Shown here piece by piece: positions 1 to 7,808 of a stretch of 57,065 bases of DNA. The notes beneath the pieces are model-generated. The model searched no databases. It was not told the origin of the DNA and saw nothing but the letters and a program-made list of their open reading frames with translations. Position 1 is the first letter of the stretch. Each line of letters begins with the position of its first letter. This DNA is from Bacteroidaceae bacterium (GTDB taxonomy: Bacteria > Bacteroidota > Bacteroidia > Bacteroidales > Bacteroidaceae), in NCBI GenBank assembly GCA_017481875.1, contig JAFUOP010000041.1, positions 1 to 57,065 on the forward strand. The letters are read 5' to 3'. The translations under genes were made by a program, and so were the position numbers.

Positions 1-49
1 CATTAAAAAAAATAGTAAACTCTTTTTTTACTGCGCTCGCCTTTCACTA
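1..49. repeat. Palindromic intergenic element, copy 1 (cut by window start)
   Basis: The 49 bases are repeated exactly at 86-134. The core is a hairpin (AGTAAA against TTTACT) followed by TGCGCTCGCC. Further members of the family occur at 37722, 41210, 41319, 41427, 41515, 56936 and 57018. The left part of this copy lies outside the window. Confidence 0.8.
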
Positions 50-65
50 ATTTGCGATAAATCTC

Positions 66-141
66 GAATATAGGCTGCGGCTCGGCATTAAAAAAAATAG
101 TAAACTCTTTTTTTACTGCGCTCGCCTTTCACTATATTTGC
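66..141. repeat. Palindromic intergenic element, copy 2
   Basis: Outer arms at 66-74 (GAATATAG) and 132-141 (CTATATTTGC) are inverted repeats. Inside lie GCTCGGCA, the AGTAAA/TTTACT hairpin and TGCGCTCGCC. The right arm contains a perfect Bacteroidales -7 box, so the element appears to supply the promoter of the DUF1573 gene at 164. Confidence 0.75.
133..140 (+). promoter_or_regulatory. -7 promoter box (TATATTTG) for the DUF1573 gene
   Basis: The octamer TATATTTG matches the Bacteroidetes -7 consensus TAnnTTTG and lies 23 bases before the ATG at 164. It sits in the right arm of the palindromic repeat. Confidence 0.55.
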
Positions 142-163
142 AAAGAAAAGATTTAAAAGTAAT

Positions 164-550
164 ATGTTACGCAAATTGTTGCTTATATACGTGTGTATGT
201 TGCTGCCGTTGTATATGGCTGCGCAGGCCATTGTGCAGTTCCCAAAAAAGGTACACGATTTTGGGATTGTTCCTGAGAATGCCGATTCTGTAACATGTGT
301 TTTTGATGTTGTTAATGTGGGCGATTCTCCTATGTCTGTTGAGGGGGTGTATGTGAGCTGTGGCTGTACTGTGGCTACTTACTCAAAAGAAGTTATTGCT
401 CCCGGTGAAAAGGGGGCTGTTTTTGTTACTTTTTTCCCAAGAAATCGCGAAGGTCTTTATCTCAAGACTATATATGTCTATACTAATACAAACCCGCGCA
501 AGAATATTGTGCGGGTTAAGGCTATGGTGGTGCCCTGTAAAGAGAATTAG
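164..550 (+). CDS. DUF1573 domain secreted protein
   Basis: A 128-residue protein with a signal peptide (residues 1-21, ending MAAQA) and one DUF1573 Ig-like domain over most of the rest. The pattern is typical of the family: FGIVPENADSV near residue 33, the SCGCT motif near 65-69, then an APGE turn and a strand ending in TIYVYTN. DUF1573 proteins are common exported proteins in Bacteroidetes and their role is generally unknown. The gene is alone on its strand and faces the AraC regulator gene at 581-934, 30 bases away, with no clear terminator between them. Family assignment is firm, function is not. Confidence 0.85.
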   Translation: MLRKLLLIYVCMLLPLYMAAQAIVQFPKKVHDFGIVPENADSVTCVFDVVNVGDSPMSVEGVYVSCGCTVATYSKEVIAPGEKGAVFVTFFPRNREGLYLKTIYVYTNTNPRKNIVRVKAMVVPCKEN

Positions 551-580
551 GTAATTACAACTTGTTTGGTTCTCCGTTTT

Positions 581-934
581 TTATTCTTTTTTGAAGTATT
601 CACTTGCTGTTACTCCATACTCGTTTTTAAATGCTCTGCGGAATGAGAAACTGTTTTTAAAACCGCATCTTTCGGCGAGTGTCTTTATAGGTGTATGGGG
701 TAATTCTTGTTTCATACGTATAAAATGCGCAAGCCTTAACTTGTTTAGCAGTGCAGGGAACGATACTTCTAATATGTTGTTTGTGAATTTTGAGGCATAG
801 CTACGGTTTGTTCCCAGGTCGGCAGCAAACCGTTCTATGCTGTATTCATTATCGACAAAGAATGGGGGCTCGCTACCCAGCATTTTTGTGTACCTCTTTT
901 TTAGTTTCTCCATCACATCTGTCATAAACTGCAT
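581..934 (-). CDS. Stand-alone AraC-type helix-turn-helix regulator
   Basis: About 117 residues, almost entirely an AraC-family DNA-binding domain: YSIERFAADLGTNRSYAS is the first helix-turn-helix, and AERCGFKNSFSFRRAFKNEY the second with its typical closing GVTASEYF. I prefer the ATG at 934; an in-frame GTG at 985 would add 17 residues that do not look conserved. There is no ligand or receiver domain, so it is either a minimal regulator or what remains of a larger one. It lies 148 bases downstream of the end of the TPR/REC/AraC gene on the same strand. Its upstream region carries a copy of the motif that also precedes the 1299-residue protein gene, so it probably belongs to the same regulatory circuit (inference). 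Confidence 0.75.
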   Translation of the reverse strand: MQFMTDVMEKLKKRYTKMLGSEPPFFVDNEYSIERFAADLGTNRSYASKFTNNILEVSFPALLNKLRLAHFIRMKQELPHTPIKTLAERCGFKNSFSFRRAFKNEYGVTASEYFKKE

Positions 935-978
935 ACCTTTTTCTATGCAACAAAATTGCCAAGAAAAAGTATAAATCT

Positions 979-1020
979 TTTTCACTCAAAAGCGAATATT
1001 TTTTCACTCAAAGCACATTT
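979..1020 (-). promoter_or_regulatory. Candidate operator, copy A (upstream of stand-alone AraC gene)
   Basis: Read on the minus strand, this contains GTGAAAAAA, one variable base, then ATTCGCTTTTGA. It matches 3541-3576 on the plus strand at about 30 of 33 positions. Two half-sites of the form TTTGAGTGAAAAA lie 22 bp apart, two helical turns, as expected for an AraC-type protein binding direct repeats. The binding protein is inferred, not shown. Confidence 0.6.
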
Positions 1021-1081
1021 TTGTGTAAAACGGTGTGCTTTGTCTCTTTTTAGAGTGTCTATAACAGTTGTTATGTGCTTT

Positions 1082-3412
1082 TTATTTGTTTTTCCGGTAT
1101 TCGGTGGGTGTAATGTTGAATTCGGCTTTGAAGGTGCGGCTGAAATAGCTTGGTGTTTCAAAACCGCATACTGCCTGTATTTCACCCATGGACATATCAC
1201 TGTTCCGCAAGAGGTATTTTGCACGTGCAAGCTTGCGCTGGCGTATGTAGTTTGTGGTGTTGGTGCCGGTAATGCTGTTTATCTTTCTGTTTAGTGTGGA
1301 AATGCTCATTATCATATGGTTGGCAAGCATTGCAGCGTTCAGGTTGCAGTCCATAATGTTGTTGCTTATGTACTCGTTTATTTGCTTTATAAACTCTTGC
1401 TCCTGCTTGTTTACTCCTTTTATAATTTCGCTGTAGTCGGTTTTGTCGGCTTCTTCAATCTGCTGGCTGTATTTTTTCTTCAATAGCTCTCTTTGCTCCA
1501 GCAACTTGCGCACCATTAGCAACAGCTCGTCGGGTATAAATGGCTTGCCAAGGTAAACCTCGGCTCCGGCATTAAATCCGGCTAGTCGGTCATCGTTCTC
1601 GGTGCGTGCAGAAACCACTATTATAGGTATATGGTTGGTGTTTTCATTGGCCCTTATGGCTTTTATAAGTTCAAGACCGTCCATTTGTGGCATCATTATA
1701 TCTGTAATTATGAGGCGTGGCACATTCTCCTCCATAAAATGGTAGGCTTCTTTCCCGTTCTCTGCCCAATGATATTTATAACCCTGGTTTTTAAGCATTT
1801 GTGTTATGAGTAATGCAACGTCGTGGTCGTCCTCTGCCACAAGTATGTAATTTCCGTCCTCCTCTACTTCGCTGTTTATAATGGGGTCGTTGTCGTTTGA
1901 TGTATGTTTATCGTTTATGGCAAGTTCCGACAATTCTAATTCTTCACGCTCTCCTTTGTTATATTTTATCATTTCTGTTACAAGGTCGAGCAATTCACGG
2001 CTTTTACGGGTAACTGCGCTAAAGGATTCTTGTGCAACTTTGTTGTCGGCTGGTATGAAACGGTTAAGCTCGTGTGTCATTCCTAAAATAATAGTGAGTG
2101 GCGTGCGTAGCTGGTGTGTTATTCCGCGGTAGAATTCCTGGCGTTCGCGGTTTGTTTTTTTAAGTAGTGTATTTGCTCTTTTGCGTTCTATTGCAGCGCG
2201 TACAAAAGCTGCTACTGCTATTAGAATGAGCAGAATTGTTATTATGCTTCCCCACAAGACAAGGTTACGTACATTTTTTTCATATTCTGCAAGTGCAAGA
2301 GCCTCTTCTACCTCTTTTTTTCTTTTATTTACCTCGTATTTTACACGCAGGTTTTGCATATATACGCGGTTTTCCTCACTCTCTATGCTGTCTTTGTATA
2401 TGTTTGCTTTTTTTGTGCTTAGGAGTGCTTTTTCATATTTGCCACTGCTTTCATAGATTTTTGCCTGTTGAGAATAGAGGTTGGCAAGTCGTCCTTTTGC
2501 TCTTATATTTACAGCAGCAGACAGGGCTTCGTTGTTGTATTTTTCGGCCTCTTTAATGTTTCCTTCTTTAAGACATAACCCCGCAAGTGAGGTGCAGGAA
2601 TTGAGCCAGTGCCACACGTCTTTTATTTGTATGCCAATGTTATAACTTTTTTGATAATTTTCCCGTGCATCGGTGTAGTTACCGCTTTTCTCGTCGAGCT
2701 CGCCAAGGTTTTGGTAGCACAGGCTAATACCTAAACTGTTGTTGCCTTCTATGTTCTTTTCCATAGATAGGTTGTAATATATGCGTGCTGAATCTATGTC
2801 GCCAAGTATCTCTTTTATGGCTCCGATGTTTGCATAGTTTATAGCTTGCCCCGTAGCACTTTTCAGCTCTCTTTCGCCTTGCAGGGCACGGCGGAACATC
2901 TCCTCGGCCACCTCGGTATTGCGCAGCGACAGCATCACGTTGCCCAGCCCGTTGAGTGTGCGCACCCTGTTCTTGCGTGCAATGAACGAGGTGTCGCCCA
3001 CGGTGTTGTCGCACAGCTCCAATGCGTGGTAGTGGTATATGCTTGCTTCGTCAAGGTCGCCAATGCGCCTGAAATTTGTTCCCTGATTGTTAAGGGCTAT
3101 TATAAGCTGCAAAGTGTCTTGCAGTTCGGTGGCGGTTGCAATGCACTCCTCGTGCACGGCAATGGCCGCGTCGAAATCCGATTTGTTGCGTAGTGCGCTG
3201 CCAAGTTTCTGTCTTATGAGCAGTGCTGCCCGCTTTTCGTTCAATGAATCGAATTGCTCCAGGTACTCTTTAAGCCTTTCCACACTCTTCACGCTGTCGG
3301 CTATTGCGGCAGCTGCTGTTTCGTGTTCGTTGCTCTTTTGTGTGGTGTTCTCCTGGCAGGAAAACAGTGTGAAAAGGAGAGTGGTTATGGCTATAATAAT
3401 GGTGTTTTTCAT
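1082..3412 (-). CDS. TPR-HisKA-REC-AraC hybrid regulator lacking an ATPase domain
   Basis: About 776 residues from the ATG at 3412, chosen because it gives a clean lipoprotein-like signal (LLFTLFSC). An in-frame ATG 24 bases upstream exists. Residues about 60-360 are tetratricopeptide repeats, predicted outside the inner membrane; one membrane helix lies near 385-407. A HisKA dimerisation helix carries the phospho-accepting His at about 433 (GITHQLRTPL). A receiver domain starts near 522 (AEDD acidic pocket, phosphorylatable Asp in IITDIMMPQMDG, Lys in GKPF), and an AraC helix-turn-helix domain ends the protein. Only about 90 residues separate the His from the receiver, and no N, G1 or G2 box is visible, so the catalytic ATPase domain of normal hybrid sensors is absent. 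It is divergent from the large surface-protein locus and probably controls it (inference). Confidence 0.85.
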   Translation of the reverse strand: MKNTIIIAITTLLFTLFSCQENTTQKSNEHETAAAAIADSVKSVERLKEYLEQFDSLNEKRAALLIRQKLGSALRNKSDFDAAIAVHEECIATATELQDTLQLIIALNNQGTNFRRIGDLDEASIYHYHALELCDNTVGDTSFIARKNRVRTLNGLGNVMLSLRNTEVAEEMFRRALQGERELKSATGQAINYANIGAIKEILGDIDSARIYYNLSMEKNIEGNNSLGISLCYQNLGELDEKSGNYTDARENYQKSYNIGIQIKDVWHWLNSCTSLAGLCLKEGNIKEAEKYNNEALSAAVNIRAKGRLANLYSQQAKIYESSGKYEKALLSTKKANIYKDSIESEENRVYMQNLRVKYEVNKRKKEVEEALALAEYEKNVRNLVLWGSIITILLILIAVAAFVRAAIERKRANTLLKKTNRERQEFYRGITHQLRTPLTIILGMTHELNRFIPADNKVAQESFSAVTRKSRELLDLVTEMIKYNKGEREELELSELAINDKHTSNDNDPIINSEVEEDGNYILVAEDDHDVALLITQMLKNQGYKYHWAENGKEAYHFMEENVPRLIITDIMMPQMDGLELIKAIRANENTNHIPIIVVSARTENDDRLAGFNAGAEVYLGKPFIPDELLLMVRKLLEQRELLKKKYSQQIEEADKTDYSEIIKGVNKQEQEFIKQINEYISNNIMDCNLNAAMLANHMIMSISTLNRKINSITGTNTTNYIRQRKLARAKYLLRNSDMSMGEIQAVCGFETPSYFSRTFKAEFNITPTEYRKNK

Positions 3413-3433
3413 ACTCTTTTTTGTTGCTTTTGG

Positions 3434-3441
3434 CAAATATA
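3434..3441 (-). promoter_or_regulatory. -7 promoter box for the TPR/REC/AraC gene
   Basis: On the minus strand this reads TATATTTG, a perfect TAnnTTTG box, 21 bases before the ATG at 3412. It supports that start. Confidence 0.55.
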
Positions 3442-3540
3442 ATCAAAATCACCCCCCATTTTACATTTTTTCACATTAGGAGCAAAAAATTTATGTATTG
3501 TGCCCTTTGTGGTCGCAGTTTGCTTTTTGAGTTAAAAACC

Positions 3541-3576
3541 GTGTGTTTTGTGTGAAAAAACATTCGCTTTTGAAAA
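3541..3576 (+). promoter_or_regulatory. Candidate operator, copy B (upstream of the surface-protein locus)
   Basis: GTGAAAAAAC followed by ATTCGCTTTTGA, near-identical to the copy at 979-1020 on the other strand. TTTTG half-sites begin at 3546 and 3568, 22 bp apart. The site ends just before the -7 box at 3579, where an activator contacting RNA polymerase would sit. Confidence 0.6.
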
Positions 3577-3578
3577 GA

Positions 3579-3586
3579 TAAATTTG
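3579..3586 (+). promoter_or_regulatory. -7 promoter box (TAAATTTG) of the 1299-residue protein gene
   Basis: Perfect TAnnTTTG match directly after the operator-like motif. It implies a leader of roughly 55 bases before the ATG at 3648. Confidence 0.55.
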
Positions 3587-3647
3587 CATCAGTGAAAATA
3601 TGTGAACACTGCAAAATATTTACTAATTATTCAAAATATCAAATGTT

Positions 3648-6600
3648 ATGAGAAAACATCTATTAACCTTGCTGTTCTTGGTGGCCTCTACGGCCTTGTG
3701 GGCACAAAGCGGGTGGAGCGACCCGTCGAGTGAGTACCAGGAGCAAACGGTCGTGTATGTTACCGTTGAATCGGCTTCCCACGACATCTTTTCGGGCGTA
3801 ACGGAGCCCCAAGTGGCTGCTTTTATCGGCGATGAGATAAGAGCATTGTCTACATCTTATATGATGGCAGGCAACTACAAGGTCTATACCTTGCGTGTGG
3901 GTGGTACCGGCGACGATGTTGACGCGCAAATTGATTTCAAGGTGTACGACCCGATAAGTGGGCTTGTCTATCCTCTTGAAATGTATGATGAGTCGGGCGA
4001 ACAGCCTGTTATCACCTACAAGGGCGATTTCACCTATGAAGAGAATCAGAGCATTCAACTCTTTACCGGTAAGTTTACACCTGCCAACCAGATGCGCGTT
4101 ACCTATTACGAGGGTATCAACGCCATTCGTGTGAATGTGGGCGAGAAAATGACCGTGAGCGACGGTGCATTAATCGAGTATATCTTCAAGTCAGATACCA
4201 ATGACGAGGAGATACCGGCAACCACTCCCGAAACCACTATCACTTGGGACCTCACATTGATGGACAATACGGGCAACCCTGCTTCTTATTACATAACAAT
4301 AGAGGAGGGTACCAATGTTATTACCGCTTTGAATTCAACCCCCAATCCGGTGGTTGCAAGGGCTGTTGCAGGTGGGCTTACTGCCGATGTCAATATCTTG
4401 GTGTACCAGCCGGTAACAAGCATCGCCATTGCCGATGCCGACATATATCTTGGCATGGACCGTTTTGTTCCCGAGGTGGTATATAACAACAACGAGTCCG
4501 TTCCCACAACTCCCGGTGTTACATTTACCGTGGATAGCGAGGAGGTGGTTCAGATTGTTGGCGGAACAACCATTGTTCCCGTTGCTTTGGGAACCGCCAC
4601 CGTTACCGCAGTGGCCAATGACAACCCCGATGCTGAAATAACATTCCAGGTGAATGTTTTGTCGGCATTGCAGGAGTTCTATTATAAAGGTAACATAGAG
4701 TTTACAATCTTCGACGAGTATTCAAAGGATATGACCGGCAATGTAAACGCTCCCATATTCCATTGGGTTTACGACGATAGCGGTGCTCCCGTGGTGGAAC
4801 CCAACGAAGAATACACATTAACCTCGCTCGACCCCTCTACGGTGTTGGTTGAAACCGATGATACAGGTACAAAATACATTGTTACAGCAATGAAGAAGGG
4901 TGTAGCCACTCTGAAATTTACAAGTAAATATGACACAACAAAGAGTATTGAGGTTGAGGCTGTTGTTAAGCAGGCTGTGTATGATGCCACAATCACTACC
5001 ATAAACGGTGAGTCAGTTGAGGGTGCCGAAACACGCCCGATGGCCGATGTCTACGTGGGCGAGACTGTTACGGCAGTGGCAGAACTCACTCCCGCCGATG
5101 CCGATTTCAGCAGTTTCGAAATGCGCTTCGTAAACAACGACGGTATGGAAATCCAGGGTTACAACGACTATGTAACGGTTAACAGTACAGAAGTTGTCAA
5201 CGGTGTGTGCACAATGAACTTCACTTTTGCAATGCTCCCCGCCGAAGATTTCTATCTGCAGATGTTTGTAGATGGTAATCGTATGGGTGACAATGTATTG
5301 CTTAACGTATATAACAGGGTAGAGAACATCGACGTTTCATTGCAACCCGAATATTGGATTGGCGAAAGTGCCCAGGTGTTCGATTTCAAATATGATGTAA
5401 CACCCGATGGTGTTAAGAACGACCGCTTTGCCGTGGTGTCTTCAGCACCTGCCGTGGCAGAAATCATATTTAACGATGAAACCGGTGTTTATGAATTGCA
5501 CGCATATGCTCCCGGTGAGGTGGTATTCACATTCACCAGCGACGATAACCCCGATGTAGTGGTTGGGTATTCCACCGTTATCAAGCGTACACCCACAGGT
5601 GTAAACATCGTGAGCGTAGCAGGGCAGGTAATAGACGAAGGCTCGAATGGCGTGCAGGTAGCTGTCGGTCAGGTTGTTGAGGCTGTTGCGCAGGTAGAGC
5701 CGGGCGATGCAAATGTAGATACATTTGAAATGTTCATAGTAAACGGCAACTTAGAGCAGCTTGGCGATGCCGAGGTTGAGATTATAAGCACCAAGTTGAG
5801 CGACGATATGAGAACCTGTATTATTTCCTTCCGCTTTATCACCGTGCCCGAGGGCCGTGCATTGGTCAATGCTGTTGTGAACGGGGATATTACCGACCAG
5901 GTTCCTCTCTTAGTGGTTCAGTCGGTGAACAAGATTGAACTTTCTGAAACAGAAAAGATTATGTGGTATGGAAATGCCGAAATGCCGGAATTCTTCATTA
6001 CAGCAACAGCCTACCCCGAAGATGCTACAAACAAGAATATTCTTGTGGAGGTAAACGATAATTTTGCAATTGAATACACCGGCTACGATGAGGTTAGCAA
6101 TCGTCACAACTTCCGTGTAAACGGCAAGGGCGACGCTGTTATCACATTTACCAGCGAGGATAATCCCTCGGTTTTTGAAACCTGTACGGTTTCTATAAAA
6201 AGACGTGTAGATGAGCTTTGGGTAAACGGTATAGGCAATACGTTCTACAACGATGGCCAGGAGCATACTTTAACAGTAACATTCTCACCCGAAGATGCCG
6301 ATTTCGATGCCTCTGCATTGAGTATCAATGTAACTCCAGGGCAGCTGGAATTGCCTTATGACTGGGAAGTATTTGAGATTTCCGACGGCGAAGTCGATGG
6401 CAACGACGTAAATTACACAATTGTTGCGCGTGCCCTTTGCCCGCAGGCTACCATCAACGTAGAGTACGATGGCGCATCGGTTGAGGAAGGTGGTAATACA
6501 ATTTCCTCTGAGCAGTATGTTGAAATAGTTGAAAAAATAACCGTTGCCGAGGGCTGGAGCTGGATATCACTTATCAATTCGAGCCTCTCTGTGAACGAGT

Positions 6601-7547
6601 TCTCAAAAACTCTTATTGAGGCTCGTAGCAAGACCGACCTTGTATATAACGATGCAAGATATGGTCTCTTTGGCACGCTCAATTATATGACAGAGGCCGA
6701 GGCTTATAAAGTGAATATGCTTTCATCGGCAAGTGTTGTTGCTATAGCTAATATGTTCAGTAACGATGGTTCTATCAATGACAAGGTATTAAGCAAAGGC
6801 TGGAACTGGGTATCGTATCCCTATGAATATACTTATACGGTAGAAGAAATATTCAATGCTGCTAACTTTAGCGAAGGTGATATTATCCTCTCAAAGAACA
6901 ATGGTTTTGCAACTTGTACCGATGGTGCTTGGGTAGGCTCTCTCACCGAGCTTGTGCCTCAAGAGGGTTATATGATATACACATCGGCTGCAACAACAAC
7001 CTCTATGCCTAACCGCTTCACACTTGAACAAGGCAGTTTCGTGCTAAACAATGCATCGAGAGCTGCTTCATATGGAGCTTCTGTATGGGTTGTAGATGGT
7101 AGCAAGTTTGCAAATACTATGCCTGTTATTGCAAAAGTTGATGTAGAAGAGACCGAAAACTATTCGGTTGTGGCATTTGTAGATGGTGAGTGCCGTGGCG
7201 AGGGTCGCTTTATCAATGGTCTTGCATTCGTTTCTGTTGCCGGTGAGGCCGGAGAAGATGTAACGTTCCGCTTGTATAATAAGGTAACAGGCGAGTTGTT
7301 CGACATAGACGGCGGTGTAACTTTCGCAGGCATGGCCGGTTCTGTTAAGGCTCCTGTTGCTATGCATGCTATTGGTGTTCCGGTTGGTGGTGCAACAGGT
7401 ATTGTAGATATTAATGCTATAGACCAAAGTTGCATAGAGGCTATTTACGACATTGAAGGCCGTATGGTTGAGAAAATGACCAATGGCGTATATATTATAA
7501 AGGTACGCGAAGGCGACAAAGTTGTTACAAAGAAAGTAATTCTGTAA
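3648..7547 (+). CDS. Secreted Ig-repeat surface protein with T9SS-type C-terminal tail
   Basis: 1299 residues with a signal peptide (residues 1-19, ending LWAQ). Residues about 25-145 form a domain with the pattern AAFIGDEIRAL that recurs near 1175-1215 (VVAFVDGECRGEG) and in the lipoprotein at 26464. From about 150 to 960 there are bacterial Ig-like (Big_2-type) repeats with recurring ENIDVSL-like and VTFTSDDNPDV-like strands. Two GWSW/GWNW modules follow near 969 and 1051. The last 45 or so residues (GRMVEKMTNGVYIIKV, then a Lys-rich end) are a type A sorting-like tail, which in organisms with a T9SS directs outer-membrane export and surface attachment. Its own promoter carries the operator-like motif, and a hairpin terminator follows. 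The family of the Ig region is secure; the ligand is unknown. Confidence 0.85.
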   Translation: MRKHLLTLLFLVASTALWAQSGWSDPSSEYQEQTVVYVTVESASHDIFSGVTEPQVAAFIGDEIRALSTSYMMAGNYKVYTLRVGGTGDDVDAQIDFKVYDPISGLVYPLEMYDESGEQPVITYKGDFTYEENQSIQLFTGKFTPANQMRVTYYEGINAIRVNVGEKMTVSDGALIEYIFKSDTNDEEIPATTPETTITWDLTLMDNTGNPASYYITIEEGTNVITALNSTPNPVVARAVAGGLTADVNILVYQPVTSIAIADADIYLGMDRFVPEVVYNNNESVPTTPGVTFTVDSEEVVQIVGGTTIVPVALGTATVTAVANDNPDAEITFQVNVLSALQEFYYKGNIEFTIFDEYSKDMTGNVNAPIFHWVYDDSGAPVVEPNEEYTLTSLDPSTVLVETDDTGTKYIVTAMKKGVATLKFTSKYDTTKSIEVEAVVKQAVYDATITTINGESVEGAETRPMADVYVGETVTAVAELTPADADFSSFEMRFVNNDGMEIQGYNDYVTVNSTEVVNGVCTMNFTFAMLPAEDFYLQMFVDGNRMGDNVLLNVYNRVENIDVSLQPEYWIGESAQVFDFKYDVTPDGVKNDRFAVVSSAPAVAEIIFNDETGVYELHAYAPGEVVFTFTSDDNPDVVVGYSTVIKRTPTGVNIVSVAGQVIDEGSNGVQVAVGQVVEAVAQVEPGDANVDTFEMFIVNGNLEQLGDAEVEIISTKLSDDMRTCIISFRFITVPEGRALVNAVVNGDITDQVPLLVVQSVNKIELSETEKIMWYGNAEMPEFFITATAYPEDATNKNILVEVNDNFAIEYTGYDEVSNRHNFRVNGKGDAVITFTSEDNPSVFETCTVSIKRRVDELWVNGIGNTFYNDGQEHTLTVTFSPEDADFDASALSINVTPGQLELPYDWEVFEISDGEVDGNDVNYTIVARALCPQATINVEYDGASVEEGGNTISSEQYVEIVEKITVAEGWSWISLINSSLSVNEFSKTLIEARSKTDLVYNDARYGLFGTLNYMTEAEAYKVNMLSSASVVAIANMFSNDGSINDKVLSKGWNWVSYPYEYTYTVEEIFNAANFSEGDIILSKNNGFATCTDGAWVGSLTELVPQEGYMIYTSAATTTSMPNRFTLEQGSFVLNNASRAASYGASVWVVDGSKFANTMPVIAKVDVEETENYSVVAFVDGECRGEGRFINGLAFVSVAGEAGEDVTFRLYNKVTGELFDIDGGVTFAGMAGSVKAPVAMHAIGVPVGGATGIVDINAIDQSCIEAIYDIEGRMVEKMTNGVYIIKVREGDKVVTKKVIL

Positions 7548-7555
7548 ATAGAGCG

Positions 7556-7594
7556 AGCGATGGGCACCACTTTAAATGGTGGCTGTCCATCGCT
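7556..7594 (+). terminator. Hairpin terminator after the 1299-residue protein gene
   Basis: AGCGATGG (7556-7563) pairs with CCATCGCT (7587-7594), with an inner ACCA/TGGT stem. A T/A-rich run follows. It begins 8 bases after the stop codon. Confidence 0.65.
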
Positions 7595-7618
7595 TTATAT
7601 TATATATAATGTGAAAAT

Positions 7619-7742
7619 AGCCGTAAAAGAGTTTCTGCTTTTTGCAAACAGGTGCTTTTCGGCTGCTAATATAAATATAAAAAGGTATGCCCACCTTTGC
7701 TACCCGGGGTGGTGATAAATGGGCAGCGTTGCCAGTCAACCT
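7619..7742 (+). promoter_or_regulatory. Structured 5' leader, possible cis-regulatory RNA
   Basis: Two folding units can be drawn by eye in the 260-base gap. First, AGCCG (7619-7623) plus neighbouring bases pair with CTTTTCGGCT (7655-7664). Second, AGGT (7683-7686) closes with ACCT (7739-7742) around TGCCC/GGGCA (7688-7692 with 7721-7725) and ACC/GGT. The segment 7722-7725 (GGCA) could instead pair with TGCC at 7730-7733, so two exclusive folds are possible. I do not recognise a known riboswitch class. It precedes the operon starting at 7809. Confidence 0.4.
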
Positions 7743-7808
7743 AAAAATGAAAATAACAAACTGTTTAGTGCAGTTACTATATAAAATGAGCTATTTAATA
7801 GTGGAGAA

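Noticed and set aside
1-141. CRISPR-like direct repeats at the window start
   Set aside because: There are only two copies, AT-rich and palindromic, with no spacer array and no cas genes. They fit the intergenic palindromic family.
7640-7742. Cobalamin riboswitch in the leader of the barrel gene
   Set aside because: GCCAGTCAACC looks a little like a B12 box, but the rest of the conserved core (GGGAA, GGTG, CCCGC, ACTGT) is absent, and the downstream gene has no B12 link visible.
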